A stretch of DNA of 21,589 nt, from assembly GCA_029983595.1 (NCBI GenBank), contig JASBZD010000010.1, positions 1-21,589 of the forward strand, in the 5' to 3' direction. The notes below the pieces were generated by a model. That model did not search any database, was not told the origin of the DNA, and was given only the letters and a program-made list of their open reading frames with translations. This DNA is from Peptoniphilaceae bacterium (lineage in GTDB: Bacteria; Bacillota; Clostridia; Tissierellales; Peptoniphilaceae). Of this stretch, positions 20,093-21,589 are shown one piece after another. Made by a program: the position numbers and the translations under genes. The stretch's first letter is position 1. Each line of letters begins with the position of its first letter.

Positions 20093-21589
20093 ATGGATTT
20101 TAATAACTTAACTCAAAATAGTATTAAAGCCATTAATGACGCTACTTCTAAGGCTACTGAACATGGAAATCCTGAAGTTACAGATTTACATTTAAATTTA
20201 GCTTTAGTAGATGATAATAATGGTTTAATACCAAAGATTTTAAAACTTATGGAAGTAGATGTTAACTCATTTAAAATTGAATTATCTAGCGAGATTTCAA
20301 AGCTTCCAAAACAACAAGGTGGCTCAATTTATTTAAATAATGAGCTAAATAAGATTCTAGAAAATTCTAAAAAAATAGCTAGTGAATTTGGCGATGAATA
20401 TATTAGTGTAGAGCACTTATTTTTAGCTATTATAGATTCTAGAAATGCCAAATCTAAAAATGTTATAAATAAATATAATATAAAACGAAGTGAATTTATA
20501 GAAAAATTACAAAAGATAAGGGGGAACCAAACTATAACTAACGATAATCCTGAAGAAACTTATGAAGCTTTAGAAAAATATGGTGCTGATATTACTAAGC
20601 GCGCCCGTGAGGGAAAAATTGATCCAGTTATTGGACGTGATGAAGAAATTAGAAATGCTATTCGCATTTTATCAAGAAGAACTAAGAATAATCCTGTTTT
20701 AATTGGTGAACCAGGGGTTGGTAAAACTGCAATAGTTGAAGGACTGGCTCAAAGAATAGTAAATGGTGATGTACCTAGTTCTCTTTTAAATAAAACTTTA
20801 TATTCTCTAGATATGGGAGCTTTAATAGCTGGTGCCAAATATAGAGGTGAGTTTGAAGAGCGTTTAAAAGCAGTTTTAAATGAGGTTTCAAAGTCTGATG
20901 GTGAAATAATAATGTTTATAGATGAGATTCATACTATTGTAGGAGCGGGAAAAACTGAAGGCTCTATGGATGCCGGAAACTTACTAAAACCTATGCTTGC
21001 CCGTGGAGAACTTAGAGTTATTGGTGCGACTACTTTAGATGAATATCGTGAAAATATAGAAAAAGATAAAGCGTTAGAAAGACGTTTCCAAAAAGTTATC
21101 GTAAATGAGCCTACTGTAGAGGATACGATTTCTATTTTACGTGGTATAAAAGAAAGATATGAAATTCACCATGGTATTAGAATTTCTGATAATGCTGTTA
21201 TAGCTGCAGCTGTTTTATCAGATAGGTATATTACTGATAGGTTTTTACCAGATAAAGCTATAGATTTAATGGATGAAGCTGCATCTATGCTTAGAACTGA
21301 GATGGAATCTATGCCTGAAGCACTAGATGAGATAAGACGTAGAGTTTTAACTTTAGAGATAGAAAAAGCAGCTCTTAAAAAAGAAAATGATGAAAACTCA
21401 ATAAGACGTCTAGAAGAGCTAGAAACTGAAATTATCTCAGAAAAAGAAGAGTTTGATAATCTATCAGCGAAATGGGAAGAAGAAAAATCTGCTTTAAATC
21501 GTGAAAAAGATATAAAAGAGCAGATAGATAATGTAAAAATAGAGATAGCTGAAGCAGAGCGTAATTATGATTTAGAAAAACTATCTGAA
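20093..21589 (+). CDS. clpB: ATP-dependent disaggregase ClpB, N-terminal 499 residues (truncated by window end)
   Basis: The frame is open from ATG 20093 to the window end with no stop, giving 499 codons of an expected 850-870. AGGAGAT at 20081-20087 precedes the start, 12 bases after the dnaJ-like stop. Visible domains are a Clp N-domain (about 1-143), the first AAA+ domain with Walker A GEPGVGKT (205-212), Walker B IIMFIDEIH (272-280), KYRGEFEERLK (249-259) and ARGELRVIGATT (303-314), and then the beginning of the long Glu/Lys-rich coiled-coil middle domain (from about 400). The M-domain distinguishes ClpB from ClpC/ClpA. ClpB extracts polypeptides from aggregates and hands them to DnaK with J-proteins, which fits its pairing with the upstream CbpA-like gene. 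No frameshift is seen; truncation is due to the window only. Confidence 0.95.
   Translation, partial: MDFNNLTQNSIKAINDATSKATEHGNPEVTDLHLNLALVDDNNGLIPKILKLMEVDVNSFKIELSSEISKLPKQQGGSIYLNNELNKILENSKKIASEFGDEYISVEHLFLAIIDSRNAKSKNVINKYNIKRSEFIEKLQKIRGNQTITNDNPEETYEALEKYGADITKRAREGKIDPVIGRDEEIRNAIRILSRRTKNNPVLIGEPGVGKTAIVEGLAQRIVNGDVPSSLLNKTLYSLDMGALIAGAKYRGEFEERLKAVLNEVSKSDGEIIMFIDEIHTIVGAGKTEGSMDAGNLLKPMLARGELRVIGATTLDEYRENIEKDKALERRFQKVIVNEPTVEDTISILRGIKERYEIHHGIRISDNAVIAAAVLSDRYITDRFLPDKAIDLMDEAASMLRTEMESMPEALDEIRRRVLTLEIEKAALKKENDENSIRRLEELETEIISEKEEFDNLSAKWEEEKSALNREKDIKEQIDNVKIEIAEAERNYDLEKLSE

Noticed and set aside
1..21589. CRISPR array, IS element, prophage, tRNA or rRNA
   Set aside because: No regularly spaced repeats, transposase or integrase motifs, terminal inverted repeats, or tRNA/rRNA-like sequence were seen in either orientation; base composition is fairly uniform.

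Overview
This is a very AT-rich, densely packed bacterial chromosome segment (G+C about 30% by eye). It has strong AGGAGG ribosome binding sites, occasional TTG and GTG starts, and short intergenic gaps carrying intrinsic terminators. A class 1B dihydroorotate dehydrogenase with its PyrK subunit, a type 2 isopentenyl-diphosphate isomerase, an LCP cell-wall ligase and RocB- and CitG-like proteins point to a Gram-positive anaerobe. A Clostridia/Tissierellia lineage, perhaps Peptoniphilaceae-like anaerobic cocci, is my inference; the genus cannot be fixed from the sequence alone. No tRNA, rRNA, CRISPR array, insertion sequence or prophage gene was seen, so the window reads as ordinary chromosome.

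Layout. (1) At 1-148 (-) is the start of a small acidic protein cut by the window edge, divergent from a RocB-like M20 metallopeptidase (331-1959). (2) A pyrimidine operon, pyrF-pyrK-pyrD-pyrE (2150-5211), is preceded by a 35-codon U-rich leader ORF that runs through a strong intrinsic terminator. This is the arrangement of the enterobacterial pyrBI UTP-sensing attenuator, and no PyrR site is visible. The four genes cover dihydroorotate to UMP. (3) pgeF (YfiH) and a YjiH-type membrane protein (5249-7304) begin immediately after the pyr terminator. (4) An AraC-family regulator (7319-8521, -) is divergent from a second YjiH paralogue and a flavin reductase (8673-10726). The shared intergenic region holds two back-to-back promoters and a 21-bp-phased direct repeat. 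(5) A lipoprotein (-) and citG (+) diverge at about 11.5 kb. (6) LCP ligase and idi2 form a two-gene operon (12516-14534). (7) A papain/C39-like protein, a TPR protein, methionine aminopeptidase and a cyclophilin lie head to tail (14587-17443). (8) The right end looks like stress physiology: a small acidic protein, a baeRF-type (archaeo-eukaryotic release-factor-like) protein, a CbpA-type DnaJ and the first 499 codons of ClpB, which runs off the edge.

The most interesting features are regulatory. They are the translated pyr leader/attenuator, a set of GTTTWW-N(13-14)-GGGWAW (sigma-B-like) promoter candidates in front of the stress-type genes, a structured leader before dnaJ-clpB, and a terminator whose loop is itself a -10 box just upstream of a start codon with no ribosome binding site. 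No intergenic stretch exceeds 300 bases; the longest are 149-330 and 18969-19168.
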